From: Parietaria judaica
Lineage: Eukaryota; Streptophyta; Magnoliopsida; Rosales; Urticaceae
Reading direction: 5' to 3'
Assembly (NCBI GenBank): GCA_954871525.1
Contig: OX940864.1
Location: 16,114,001-16,178,000, forward strand
DNA: 64,000 bases
Position numbers and translations under genes: made by a program. Shown here piece by piece: positions 38,116 through 49,619 of the stretch. Each line of letters opens with the position of its first letter. Within the stretch, counting starts at the first letter, position 1. The notes below the pieces were generated by a model, which saw only the letters and a program-made list of their open reading frames with translations, searched no databases and was not told where the DNA came from.

Positions 38116-39964
38116 TTCGAATTATCATTATTTAGATCCAACGGTTGAGATAAATCTTTAAACCGATCTAATGGATCAAATTAGTTTAGGATAAAATCAA
38201 ATATTAAAAGATATAATAAAAAACAATTTCGAATTTATCCATAAACCATAATCGAAAATAATATAAATATATATAATTAATTAATTTCTAATCCGACGGT
38301 AAAGATTAAATCTTAGACCGATATAACGGATTTAATTAATTAATCAAATTCGAAAAATGAAACTTGATCACCAAGTTATTAAATTGGAATTCATCAATAT
38401 CCTAATCCAACGGTTGATATTAAATCATAACCGATCCAATGGATTAAATTGATTTTAGGGTTTTTCTCAAATACCAAAACATTTGGTACTTTTGCCGCAA
38501 TTATAGAAAGATCAAAGTCTATCCATACGAATGTGAATGGATCCACATTCCAAGGCCCAATTCGATTTCTACACTTTATAATATATAAAAAATATATTAT
38601 TTTCATATTAATATAAATCTATTAATTATTGAATAATTAATAATAATACATTAATAATAAAATTCGAATAATTAAATTATATTAATATTCTCTGATCTCA
38701 ATATCACACATTTAAATGTCATGGTGACACACCATCGTTTAAATTCGTGACATGTGATTTAATTTCATAGTTTACCGAAACGATCACAAACTTAGAAATT
38801 CTCTAAATCAAATTCTACTTTCTTTTGTCAGTTAATTTCGGTTACCAAGATATGGTACTTTTGCCACGCTACTGATAAAACTATCTGATGTCTGTCACAG
38901 ACTTCAGTTTTATGAGTCTTGCCAAATGATCTAAAAAATATTTCAATGTCTTTATCACGTACGTATCATCCGTTACAGAGCTATCCTGGGGACCATGGAC
39001 CCGTATCACTAAGCTCCAACGAACTGCTAGGGTGTTCGTCAAACCTCGGTGTTATTCCACTATAAACCCGAGGCTGCACTCTTTAGTGATACAGTATATA
39101 CTATTCCCTTTATTACAGGGGGTGTCCATTGATACAATCAAATTCGGGTTATTGATCTTTCACTTGATGATCCATACACGAGCAGGCGGTTTCTACCGTT
39201 ATGCCCCTCATTGCATTTTCATCCTTGACTCAGTCAGTAATATTATGAGTGACCCACATATGGTTTCGATTCATAAGTTGCGCACGGGTACCTCTCACTT
39301 CTCACCACTGACAATCAAGGGAATCATCATGACTCTGAAGAGAGCTGTGTGATGCCCATGTCTATGACCAAGCTACCCAAACTGCTGACTATCATGCTCC
39401 CAAAATAATAGTGTTGGGAACAACGGTAATATATTGTGTTCTTTAACGGTTAAATCAAAGAACAATCAAGCCAACAGCTCAGACTCAAGATCACTCAGGA
39501 CTTAGATCGAATATCCATTTGATCATCTACTAGTGACTCAACTCCAAGTTCTCAGTGACGGTCTTATATGATAACTTCCGGAGTTTAAGTCAGGTCCAGT
39601 CCAGTATGAAGACATTTCATACTTAATGAACTTCTAGTGAGTGTGACAGATACAAAATCCAGAATAGGATTGTCACTTAGTCACATTAATGACCTTGTAC
39701 GATTAATGGGCTCCCATCCAGTTAATCAGGTCATGGACATTTTAAGTTCATCTATTATGATTATTAATTCTTCCTCACATTGAATCTGTTGTGATAATAA
39801 TTCATAATTGCATCCTTTATGAACTAAGGATCAAACATTCTATTTTACTCTACCAGAAACTATAATAATATTATCATAATAAGCATCATCTTTATTCAAC
39901 GACTTGTCATAATCTTTTACAAATGGATAAAAAATATCTTGTTTAAGGACACATATGTCCAACA
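37315..39964 (-). mobile_element. Solo LTR (2,650 bp) nested in the decayed copia
   Basis: Begins TGTTGGAAATCACG and ends CATATGTCCAACA, with perfect CTTGG target duplications (37310-37314, 39965-39969). It holds no retrotransposon genes, and no second LTR is nearby. On the minus strand CTATAAATA (37869-37877) followed by a leader-like sequence marks the promoter, so the element is oriented minus. The integrase-to-RT linker of the host copia resumes exactly on the other side. It is the best-preserved reference for the LTR copies at 122, 18643 and 56894. Confidence 0.95.
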
Positions 39965-40060
39965 CTTGGGCCATTCTTGATCAAGGAATCTCTCGAGCTG
40001 GACGGGCTGGTTCTGCTCGGGCTGGGTATCCTGGGTGTACCCGGGCTGGAATCTCTTATA

Positions 40061-40150
40061 GGGGTACCAGATCTGGTAGCGGTACCCAAGCTAGTAGGGG
40101 TACCCAAGCTGGTGGGGGTACCAGAGCTAGTAGGGGTACCCGAGCTGGAT
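40061..40150. repeat. 18-bp minisatellite in the copia linker
   Basis: Five head-to-tail 18-bp units of the type GGGGTACCCAAGCTAGTA. On the minus strand they encode a hexapeptide repeat (GTPTSS, GTPTSL and variants) in the low-complexity linker between integrase and RT. The related copia copies have a proline/serine-rich linker there without this expansion. Confidence 0.9.
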
Positions 40151-42752
40151 GTTGCTTGCCCTTCCTGGTCGGCAACGTCTTCTTCTACTTCAAACTCAAC
40201 TGGGTTCTGTTCGGGCTCACCGTTCTCATCACGCCAATCTCACTTATTCTATTCTTCAAACACGGAGTCTCTGCTCACCTGGATCTTGCCGGATCTGGGG
40301 TCGAAGAGTCTGTGTGCCTTGCTTCCGTCTTCAACGCCAAGGTGCACCATTGACTGACTCTTGTCATCGAGCTTCTTGAAATGGGGGCCCAAACACGTGT
40401 GCGGTGCATCCAAACACTCTCAAGTGCTCCAAGTGGGGTTTGTTCCCATTCCATGCCTAGTAGGGAGTGCGCTCTCCTAGCGCCTTCCTTGGCAAACATA
40501 TTTAGCAAATAGACCGTGTGTCTAATTGTTTCTCCCCAAAACCTCGCCGTGACTTGCATACTCTTCAGCAAACTCTTTAATGTGTCCATCACTGTCCGGT
40601 TTCTTCTCTCCACCACACCGTTCTGCTGAGGAATGTACGGTGCGGTCAAGTGGCGCTCGACTCCTTCTTCATCGCAGAACTCTCCGAACTGCTGGGATGT
40701 GAACTCTCCACCTCGGTCTGTTCTCAAGACCTTCATCTTGTGTTCTGACCCAATCTCCACGAGCCTCTTGAACTTCTTGAAGACTTCAAAGGCTCCTCTA
40801 TTCTTCATGAGTGTGTAGATCCACATCCAGTGACTGTAGTCGTCAACAAGTAGTAGGAAATACTTGCTTCCGGCTAGAGTTGCTGGGGTGATTGGACCAC
40901 AGAGGTCCGCATGAACCAGTTAGAGGGGTCTTTCTGCTCGGAACTTGGCCTTGATCGGGAATGACACTCTAGCCTGTTTCGCAATCATACAGCATTCGCA
41001 TAGCTGGTTGGGGTGTTCAATCTTGGGAACCCCAAAGGCCATCTCCTTCTCTCCCATCAACTTGAGCGCATAAAAGTTTACGTGCCCAAGTCTCGTATGT
41101 CACAACCAGGCCAGGTCTGCTAGGGACGCCATTAGGCAGACGGGCTAGCCTATCTCCAGGAGAGTCTCGTACAATCTGTTCAGCGTTCTCTTCACGTTCA
41201 ACAGCAGGTTACCACTTCTGTTCCACATCTTCAGATAGAGTCCAAACATCACCACTGTGTTGCTGATCTATGTTATCTGTCCAACGCTGATGATGTTACT
41301 CTTCAGCTTTGGGATGTAGTACACTTGGGTCATGAGACGTTGGTCCCCGTTCTTGCACACGAATAAGATGGACCATCTGCCTCTAATTTCGACGATTGAA
41401 ATGTCGCCGAATTTAACGCTCCTCGTGATCTTCTCATCGAGCTCTTCAAACTTAGCTCGAAATCCTGTCATGTGGTTGCTCGCGCCATAGTCTAGGTACC
41501 AGACATCGGTAGAGACTTTCTGCTTTCCGTCTACGAGGAGGTTCGCAATAACCTTGTCATCGATCAGGAAAACCATATCGGTGGTCTTCTTCTCCGAGCA
41601 GGTTTGCTCTCTGCTCTCTGCTCGGATTCTGGGCAGGTCTGCTCTCTGCTCTTTGGCTAGGGCTGCTCCTTGCTCTCCGGGAGGGCTGGTCCCTGCTCTC
41701 TCTCGCCAACGAGGATCGTCTACTTGTCTTCTTTTCCGTCCAGGCTCACCTCCTGTTCGGCAAACATCAACGTCGGCTGGTCTTCGTGGAATCTCGTCAG
41801 ATTCGCTTCCTCGCCTTGGTTCCTGCTGCGGCACTCTGAAGCAAAGTTCCCGAGCTTTTGATAATTATAGCACTTACTGTGCTCTTGTCTTTCCTGGTCG
41901 TGCTTTCCTGAAGGAGTCCACCACTGCCGCGAGCTCGCGTGTTCCGACCTCGCCCTTGTCCACGACCTATACCACGTCCTCGGCTGTCTCCGTTGTAGCT
42001 GCTCCGACCAGAAGAACTGGAAGAGAATTATGCTCCCCAGCTTTTCTTCTGTCTGGCCGTCCACTCCTCATGCGTGAGCAGGAGGTGCTTCTCCTCTTCC
42101 CTGTCACCGTAACCCCGAAGTGTCTCCTCGTGGGCTTTGAGGCGACCAACCACCTCCTCGACCGTCATGGTCTTGAGATCGCCGAACTGCTCAATCGATA
42201 TCACGATCTGCATGTACCTGTGTGGCACGGTTCTAAGGAATTTCTTGACAACAATGATTTCATCCACCTTGTCTCCTAGCGAGCGGATACCGGTCACAAT
42301 GGACGTGAGTTTCATGGCAAAATCGTCAATTGACTCGCTGTTCCTCATCCGAAGAACCTCGAATTCACTCTTTAAGGTTGGGACTTTTGCGTCTCGGACG
42401 CGGTCTGCACCCATGTGCATGGTTTTTAGCGTCTCCCACGCCTCCTTTACGGAGTCCTTCTCGGCGATCATGAAAAGGACGTCTTCCAGAACTCCTTGAT
42501 AGATGGCGGCGAGTGCCATCCTCTCATTGCGCCCTTCGAGATCGCTGCCTTCTACAGCCTCCTATATTCCTTGCGCCTGTAGGTTCACCTGCATCTTTAA
42601 CGCCCACACCGAGTAATTGCTCTTCGTGAGCATCGGGTATTGGAGCGTCACGTTTCCTTCCTTTGATCCGATCTTCGTCAACGTCGTCAACTCTCCTCCG
42701 GTGGACTCACTTGGTGACGACATCTTCTTTGACACCTTGCTCTGATACCAAT

Positions 42753-43273
42753 TGTTGGTTCCAATTCTTTGGATCTGTCAAGAGAAAAGCACGAAGAACA
42801 ACAAACAAATAGAAAAGAAAGCTGGGACAAGAGGTTTTCTCTTATTAATAATGTTGAAGGCCAAAAAACAAAGGAAGAGTTACAAGATAAAGGACTAACA
42901 CTAGTACTTATAGGGGACCAGAAAACGAAACCCTAGCTAAACTTCCTAAAATTCAATCAAATCTTTACAATTTACATTCGAATCCTAAAAGAATCAGGAA
43001 ACCAAATTAAATCAAATCTCCAAACTTGGTTCTCAAGTTTGGCACCTTCTAGAATGGGTTCCGCTGACTTCTTGTCGTATATCCCTAGCAGAGCTGCCAG
43101 GGTCCATTTCTGCCCGGGGCATTCCTGGTAGGGGCTCTTCTGCTAGGGAGCCACTTCTGGCCCGGGGCACTCTTGGTAGGGGCATTTCTGCTTGGGCCCT
43201 TCTCTGCTTAGGGAAACTCTGGTGGGGAGATCTCTGGTGGGGTTTGTTGAACCAGGTCAAGCTTAAACTCACA
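42753..43273 (-). repeat. 5' LTR of the decayed copia
   Basis: 521 bp. On the minus strand it starts TGTGAGTTTAAGCTTGACC, close to the LTR start of the copia at 24691, and ends CCAACA next to the primer binding site at 42739-42750. Confidence 0.92.
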
Positions 43274-43693
43274 TTCCATCGATAATCCTCGAAAATACAT
43301 CGATAATCTTCAGAAACAGCAACCAATTTATCGGCATAAACGGCATTTTGAACTTTGGTTTCTCAGAACATGGAAGGGACAGGACAGCTATACATTGATA
43401 GTTCTTCCAAGACTGCGTCAATTAAATGTCATTACTCAAACTATAAAGATAAATAATTATAAGATATTATTATAACTATCTATTTTATCACTAAACAATC
43501 TTCAAAGCTTTCCATTTTTGACCTCTGACTCTGACCCAGAAACAGTCAATTAAACCCAAAACAGTATATATTATATTATATATATATAGCAGCTTTGCGA
43601 AGCCATTGATCTACACACAAAAACAATACCCAACAGCTTATTCTTCATATTCATCAAGTGTGACACACAAACTCGTAAACCCTAAAGAGCTCA

Positions 43694-44056
43694 ATGGGTT
43701 ATGAAGAATCTCAGCAAGAAAATGTTTTGTTGCAATATTACAGATTCCAGGAAAATTTCTATAGATGCAAAGAGTTTTCGAGAGCGACGATGAGGACTAA
43801 AGAATCGACTGAGGGCTCCGAAGTTCGTAAAGGGTTTATCAGAAGCGTGTCGTTGGAGCAACACCGGCGAGGGAGAATCTTGAGGATAGTCAGAAGATTA
43901 GGGTTGAAATTTTTCGAGAGAGATAGTGGTAATATTTACGCGCCAAAGATGATGACGAGAGGTGTGTGTGGTGGGATAATTGGGATGAGGATTCAACGCT
44001 TCAAAGTAAGGACTATAAATGCTGTAGAGGATGGCAATGTAAAGAAGCCTCAAAAT

Positions 44057-44059
<3 letters not shown>
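43694..44059 (+). CDS. Small basic protein of unknown function (121 aa)
   Basis: Single open frame from ATG 43694 (MGYEESQQEN) to TGA at 44057-44059. A long TATA-rich box (about 43568-43588) lies about 110 bp upstream and the leader region looks like a plant 5' UTR (CACACAAACTCG.. just before the ATG). The middle is strongly basic (KGFIRSVSLEQHRRGRILRI, residues about 46-65) and the end is rich in Gly, Ile and Lys. There is no signal peptide, membrane span or recognised domain. Composition is clearly richer than the AT-rich flanks, which supports a real small gene. The family is unknown to me. Confidence 0.55.

Positions 44060-44110
<51 letters not shown>
44059..44110. repeat. (AT)n microsatellite
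   Basis: About 52 bp of alternating AT directly after the stop codon of the 121-aa gene, so it lies in its 3' UTR if transcribed. Confidence 0.95.
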
Positions 44111-44117
<7 letters not shown>

Positions 44118-44166
44118 TATGTATCGTCTAAAATTTATGTATCTATTTTTACACGAGAATTGTAGT

Positions 44167-44353
44167 TTATAGCGACGATGTCCTCATTATAGGGTTTCAC
44201 GATACGATAAATCAAATTTGGCCGCCAAAATTTGAGTCCCGGGCACTTGTCGTTGCCACTTTTTTTTTTTTGGGCCAAAGTATCCGCGTTTTGGCGCGGA
44301 CGTGTGTCATGATATACTAAACCCTATAGCAACGACAATTTCCGTCGCTATAA
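44167..44353. mobile_element. MITE-like short inverted-repeat element
   Basis: 187 bp beginning TTATAGCGACG and ending with its reverse complement CGTCGCTATAA. Further inside, ATAGGGTTT on the left matches AAACCCTAT on the right. Non-coding. A target duplication could not be resolved. Confidence 0.6.
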
Positions 44354-47238
44354 GCAGAATATAAAAAAAAAATAAAGCGCTTTAATTTTCCTTCACTTTT
44401 ACAGCGATATATCGAAGACATACTAATTAATTTATCGACCCTTATTCCAAATTGTGTCGAAGTAATTGGGATATAACATTCACCAAAATAAACAACAATT
44501 CCCGGCTCAAAATGGTAATGCGCCTGCAAATGCAATTTTTTTAGCACCGTAAATTCGTAGATGAAAGCGATCGCTGTGACGTATTACTAAAACTTCAATT
44601 GAAATTATGTTTTGTACCATTAATTTTGTGAAGAATCAACTACGCAATATAATAATGAAAAATAAATTATGAAATACTATTTATTTGTGGGCATCGATAG
44701 AGATATGTTCTTAGAGGAATCGATAAGAAAACTCAAAGAGGAAAGTTGCAATGCAGTATATGTTTTCGCTCCCTCTCGTGAAATCTCATGTGGCTTCGCT
44801 ACTGAAAATAATATTAATGATTCTTAGGTTCCGTTTTTTTTTTTAAAGATTAAGATGTCTGAATCTAAATGCATATCTGATTATTAAGATGTTACATCTT
44901 AATATGAATGATTAAATATTAAGTCTGTTTGTTTTTTAAGATATGAATGCAGATCTGAATGTAGTTTTATTATATAATAATGAGTAAAAATTATTATTTT
45001 ATTACAAAATTTGAAGAAAAAAAAATACTTATCATAAAATAAATATTAAAATAATTTATTAAAATGTTTGATAAAGTATTAATTTTTAAACTAATAAAAA
45101 TATTTAGGATTTTATTCATATCATTGAATAATATTACATATAATTTTAATTAAATTTAATATTATTTTTCATTAGAATAAATTATTTTTTATTTATAAAA
45201 TGAATTTGAAAATTATATGACTAAACGTAATCATAATTTTTTTATGAATAAATTAATTTGATTATTTAGTTAATTATTTAATTATATACTTAATAAAATT
45301 ATTATTATTTTTAATTTAGTTAATTTATTTATTAAAAATTCAAATTTCATAATTTTAAAAAAGCATCAAAACTCTAGCTTCCCACCTATCATTGGATTCT
45401 TGTCGTCGCAAGCTTTCCGATGATATATTATATGAATCAATCCGATGCTCGGAAGAAAAGGTATGGAGTTTTGAAGTTTTGAGGAGGAAAGAGTAAAATA
45501 TTATAATAAAAAAATAATAAATGGACAAAACACAACTTGTAGAGAAAAAAGAGATAGACATGTTAGCAATTAATGAGAAGAGAGAGAAATAATAGGTCTT
45601 AATGTTAATAAGACTTTGTTTCACATCTTAGACTTTTTAAAAATAAAAAACAAATGACCTAAATCTATTTCATTAAGATTAAGAGCCTTATTAGGTGCAA
45701 ACAAACATAGCCATATAGTAGGTATATACATTAGATGCTTATTTCCATTAAGTTTAAATAATCTATTTGGTTGAAACTAAATTGTTTCATATTAATTGGG
45801 TGGCGATATTACGAAATACACTAGGTCAACTTTGGATAATAACACACATGACTAATTTTAAAAATAAATATTATCTTTAGACGTCAATTATCCATACGTC
45901 TTAGACCTAGACTTCTGACTAAGAAACTTTTTTTATTTTATTAAATTTAGCACGTATTAATAAAATTTTCAAGTTATTTGAGTACCCCTACCTAATCGAT
46001 AATTGATTCACTGCACGCGTATGCGAAGAATTAGTATTCGAGTTTTCATTCAAGGACTCGTAGGACCGATATACCAGAAAGTGACGCGGGGTTTAACATT
46101 TTTTTGAGTAAAAACAGCTTAAAGAAAGGACTCAGCGTTTTGAGGTCTCGAACGAGATTTTGGCCGAGTTCAACCTTTCGGACCTCGAATTGGCAATCTT
46201 TGGATATTTGTCAACTCTTAATATGTTTCTAGACTTCCTTTTTTTTGTGTTTTTATTATTTAATTTTCTTTATAATGATGTTTATGGCGTTTAATCGCTT
46301 TCGTTTGTGTAAGACTATAATTTCTCCATTCCAATTAATCGGCTAATTATGAAATTAAAAAGTTCCCAAGCCCTAGTGGCTTTAACTGTGCATTTTTTTT
46401 CTTTCCTATAATCTAGCCTTTTATAAAATAAATACATAAATAAAGTTTCTTATAAGGTCTACACCGTCAATATGGTGACTAGTGATCATCGGCCGCCGTA
46501 GACTGGTGGATATCGCATGCATGCTTTGATTGAGTGGACTAGTAGATGAGACCGAATAGGACTTTAATATGAAATAAGGCGTATAAATAAACCGAAAAAC
46601 CGAATAGGTGGACTATATAAATTTCGTTATTAAAGACCCTAAATATTGCTCAACAAAATGCCAATGAGACTGAAAAAAATTGTCCGCGCATAGTTTAGGC
46701 TGAGAAGGTTTCGTTACTTTTTTTTTTTTTTTAATATTTAAATTATAAACTATCTAAGTTTGATATTCAATCTAAATTATAATTTCTTTTATAGCATCAC
46801 AAATTGTAAAATATTTATAATTTGTAGGTGTTGCTATTATTGGATTGTGAATATGTATTAAATTCATGCCATATTAACGATGCGATGTCCACAAAAATTA
46901 TTAAGTTCCATAGTAATTCATTATTTGTTATGCCATCGAGTCTGATATATGTTATCAAACTTGAATATATTGCAAGAGATACTAGCTGGTTTTGCGTCCT
47001 AGATGGAAGCCGCGACGCAGAGATTTTCTTTTACTCAAACGATTTTGCTTCAGCAACACGGCGCCACACCTAGTTGAGTCTCTCCTCGTCCTCGAGGACG
47101 CCATCAAAATAGTATCACGCCTAGTATTTTTATGTAAGATAATTTGTATTTGTTTACGCTTAATAACAGTCATGATTTATATTTAAGAATACTAATTGTG
47201 TGTTATTTTTTTAAATATCTTAAAACCACTCTTCTTCG
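44354..47238. other. Intergenic AT-rich DNA
   Basis: No supported gene. The 44825-45715 stretch has weakly matching inverted ends (TTAAGATG.. and ..CATTAAGATTAAGAG) and may be an old DNA transposon. Frames at 46828-47186 are short and unrecognised. Confidence 0.5.
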
Positions 47239-47400
47239 TTTTTTTTAATGTGGGTGACACTATCGGTCAAAGTTACAATGCGCTCTCGCAACACCAGGTG
47301 ACACTATTGGCCAAGTTTACATATGTAAATGAGACACTCATTTGAGATTTGAACCCGTGACTCTTGAAGAGGTCTTAATACCTCTTATTAGTTGACTTTT
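47239..47400 (-). mobile_element. SINE-like element
   Basis: A poly-T run (about 47239-47246) on the left looks like a poly(A) tail read on the opposite strand. On the minus strand near 47345-47355 the sequence GGTTCAAATCT resembles a polymerase III B box. The segment next to the tail (GTGACACTATCGGTCAAAGTTAC) resembles one next to the poly-T run at 52470-52492. This fits a minus-strand tRNA-derived SINE, but the A box is not clear. Confidence 0.4.
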
Positions 47401-47774
47401 AATACATCATATTTGTTCATCTTTCATCTTCTTTATCTCCCTAATTATCTTTAGACATTGTCCTGGCGTACTTAATTTCTTTTTCTCCTTAAAAAATATC
47501 AAAATTTCATTAATTTATTTTACGGGTTCTGATTCACTTATAAAATACACTATTGGACAGCTTACAATGACAAGTAAAACTTCTATAAATTAATATTGTT
47601 TGGACCATAATATTTTATTATTTTATCGAGAAAAAATTTAGTCATGTTAGTTAGAGTTGGACCATACAAAAGTATTATTTTATCAAAGTTATTAATTTAT
47701 TGAGTATTAATTTAATGAGATTCTACTGTAATTAATTTAAATATAAGTATAATTAGTTTAAAACACATATTAAT
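47401..47774. other. Intergenic AT-rich DNA
   Basis: No gene or transposon end recognised. Confidence 0.5.
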
Positions 47775-48456
47775 TGTTAATGCATAAAAATGGCTTTAAC
47801 TTAGAGTCGGATCCAAGGTTCGGGTCCCGAGATTGACCCGCTGAACACAAGGATGATCGTCAAAGCTGGAGGCGATTCCGTCGTCTTTGATGAGTCTCCG
47901 GGCTGTCGTTGACGATCCTCGGCGAACTTCCTTGGTGGTGGCGAAGTCCGGTTCACGGCGAAGCTCCTTGTCCGGGCAGAGTCCTTGTCTTGGCGATGTC
48001 CTCCCTGCTAATTGCACATCCAGGGGTCTGCGAATTCCCTGAATATTGCACCTTCATGGGCTTGCGAGTTTCTCCTCTGCAGAAGGGGTCATCGGTGCTT
48101 CTTGATTCGTCTTCAATGTCTTCGGGTTGTCCGCGAGTCCGCTTGTTGTGTTCGGGGAAATCCGGAGGATTTCCGAAGATCTTCGTGGCCTCGGATCTCC
48201 TCGTCGTGTGGAATGATTACAAGTTACGCCCTCGTCAAGTTATGACGAGGGGGCTTGTCGCCTCGTCGCCTCGTCGCTTCATCGGCTTGTCGCCTTTTTG
48301 ATCCCGGGCCTCGCCAATGTCTTAGTTCGTCGGCCCCGGGTCTTTGGGTTTGGTGATAGGCCTTGACTTTCCTTGATGGCTTTGACTTTTCTTAACGGGC
48401 TTTGACCTTTGCCAAAGGGGCTCAATTTTTATATGTTACGAAAAATGCACATAACA
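47775..48456. mobile_element. Probable solo LTR, GC-rich
   Basis: 682 bp starting TGTTAATGC and ending GCACATAACA, bounded by TTAAT and CTAAT (four of five bases match). The interior is much more GC-rich than its flanks and has repeated GTCGCCTCGTCGCC-type motifs (48235-48300). The TG..CA ends and near-duplication suggest a solo LTR of a family not otherwise in the window. The frames inside (such as 47909-48301) show no known domain. Confidence 0.5.
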
Positions 48457-49619
48457 CTAATATTATGTGTCAGGAAGTAGATTTACGTCATTCTTAATAC
48501 TAACAAGTACTATAGATTTGTACAACATGGACATTTAATTTTTCATTGAATTTTTTTTAACATTGAATTGAATTATTTATCTTAATATTAGATACAACTT
48601 GTATCATACATAGTTACATACAAATAATTAGGGGCAGAGAAAAGAAAAACGGAATAGAAGGCTCATTAATTCGGTTGTTAAATTTTAATACAAAACAAAC
48701 AAAAAAACAAAACACAAAAAAAAAAAAAAAAACGTGTAAATTGATTATTTAACATATCTACTGTATTTCAATTAATAATTGTTGGCCCCAATAGTAATTT
48801 TCACTTAGGACCCCAAAAATTAATTTTGCATAGGCCCCTAGAGTTTAATGTTGGCCCAGATTCTCTATGGTTTACTTATAGTAATCGGCAAGTATTTATT
48901 TCTAGTTGAGAAAATTATATATCACAATTGGGGTTCAAAGGCCTGCAAAAGCCCGACGGTAGCCCTTGGGTTGATAGAATTTTCGGGGCTACCGGGTAAA
49001 AACCGCCCGACCCTATTCATTAAAAGACCGCCCGACCCAAGCTAATGTGCGCACAATAAATGTCCGCAAATCCAAGAAAAGTCCCCTCGTTCCTTAAAGT
49101 TTTTTTTACTTTCGATCTTTGTTATAAACTTGAATATTTTTATATTATGTATATATATATTTACAAAAATCCCGTCGTTATACCGTATGCCCAGTAGTTA
49201 CAAAAATACTCGTAAAATCGAACCGCACAATCGATTGTCAATTATTTAAAATGTTACAAAAACAACATCCGTATACTCAAAGAACTTGGTAACGGGATCA
49301 ATATTTAAGATCCCGTCAACCTGTAAAGTCAGGCCCTCGAGTTCTTCTCCGAGAAAGGACGTGTGATATTACAATCAAATTAATTAGTTGTATCAAAGTA
49401 CCATCGAAATAAACGTTTTTTAAGAAAAAAAAATCCATATCAAATTTGAATTGATCCCCCGCAATGTCCACCCTTGTTTCTAATGTCCCCTCTTATTTCA
49501 ATTCCTCACATTATGTCTTCCTCTCAATTTTGTCTATTTAAATCAAAGAAAATCTACAAACATGCATGCAGAGAAAAACAAATATTAGTACTCGATTCAC
49601 TTGGAAGAAAAATTCTACA
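48457..49619. other. Intergenic DNA and SABATH promoter
   Basis: Mostly AT-rich with a poly-A run near 48715-48732 and a GC-richer patch at 48930-49050. CTATTTAAAT near 49534-49543 is a plausible TATA box about 80 bp before the methyltransferase start codon. Confidence 0.5.

Larger units (their letters stand above)
36621..42723 (-). pseudogene. Copia gag-pol remnant (minus strand)
   Basis: Reading from 42723 (MSSPSES start) leftwards: gag (42519-42028, e.g. [25 protein letters not shown]), zinc knuckle near 41860, protease [13 protein letters not shown] (about 41500), integrase ([15 protein letters not shown] and [12 protein letters not shown], 40730-40590), then, beyond the inserted LTR, RT (WELTDL-like, [23 protein letters not shown], about 37150-37050) and RNase H ([25 protein letters not shown], 36830-36630). 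Most of RT including the YVDD motif is deleted. A stop follows the gag start (near 42563) and several frameshifts occur. No function expected. Confidence 0.92.
36384..43273 (-). mobile_element. Decayed Ty1/copia element, split by a solo LTR
   Basis: Minus-strand copia flanked by perfect TTCCA target duplications (36379-36383, 43274-43278). The 5' LTR is 42753-43273 (TGTGAGTTTAAGC.. to CCAACA on the minus strand), the primer site is at 42739-42750, and a shortened 3' LTR is at 36384-36620. The internal coding region has stops, frameshifts and deletions. A 2,650-bp solo LTR inserted later at 37315. It is related to, but clearly older than, the copia elements at 24691 and 59278. Confidence 0.93.

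Noticed and set aside
46828..47186. Possible small genes of 60-81 codons
   Set aside because: AT-rich with no domain, promoter or splice support, and overlapping frames on both strands.
47909..48301. A 130-codon frame in the GC-rich segment
   Set aside because: Lies within the probable solo LTR, has no recognised domain, and overlaps other frames.
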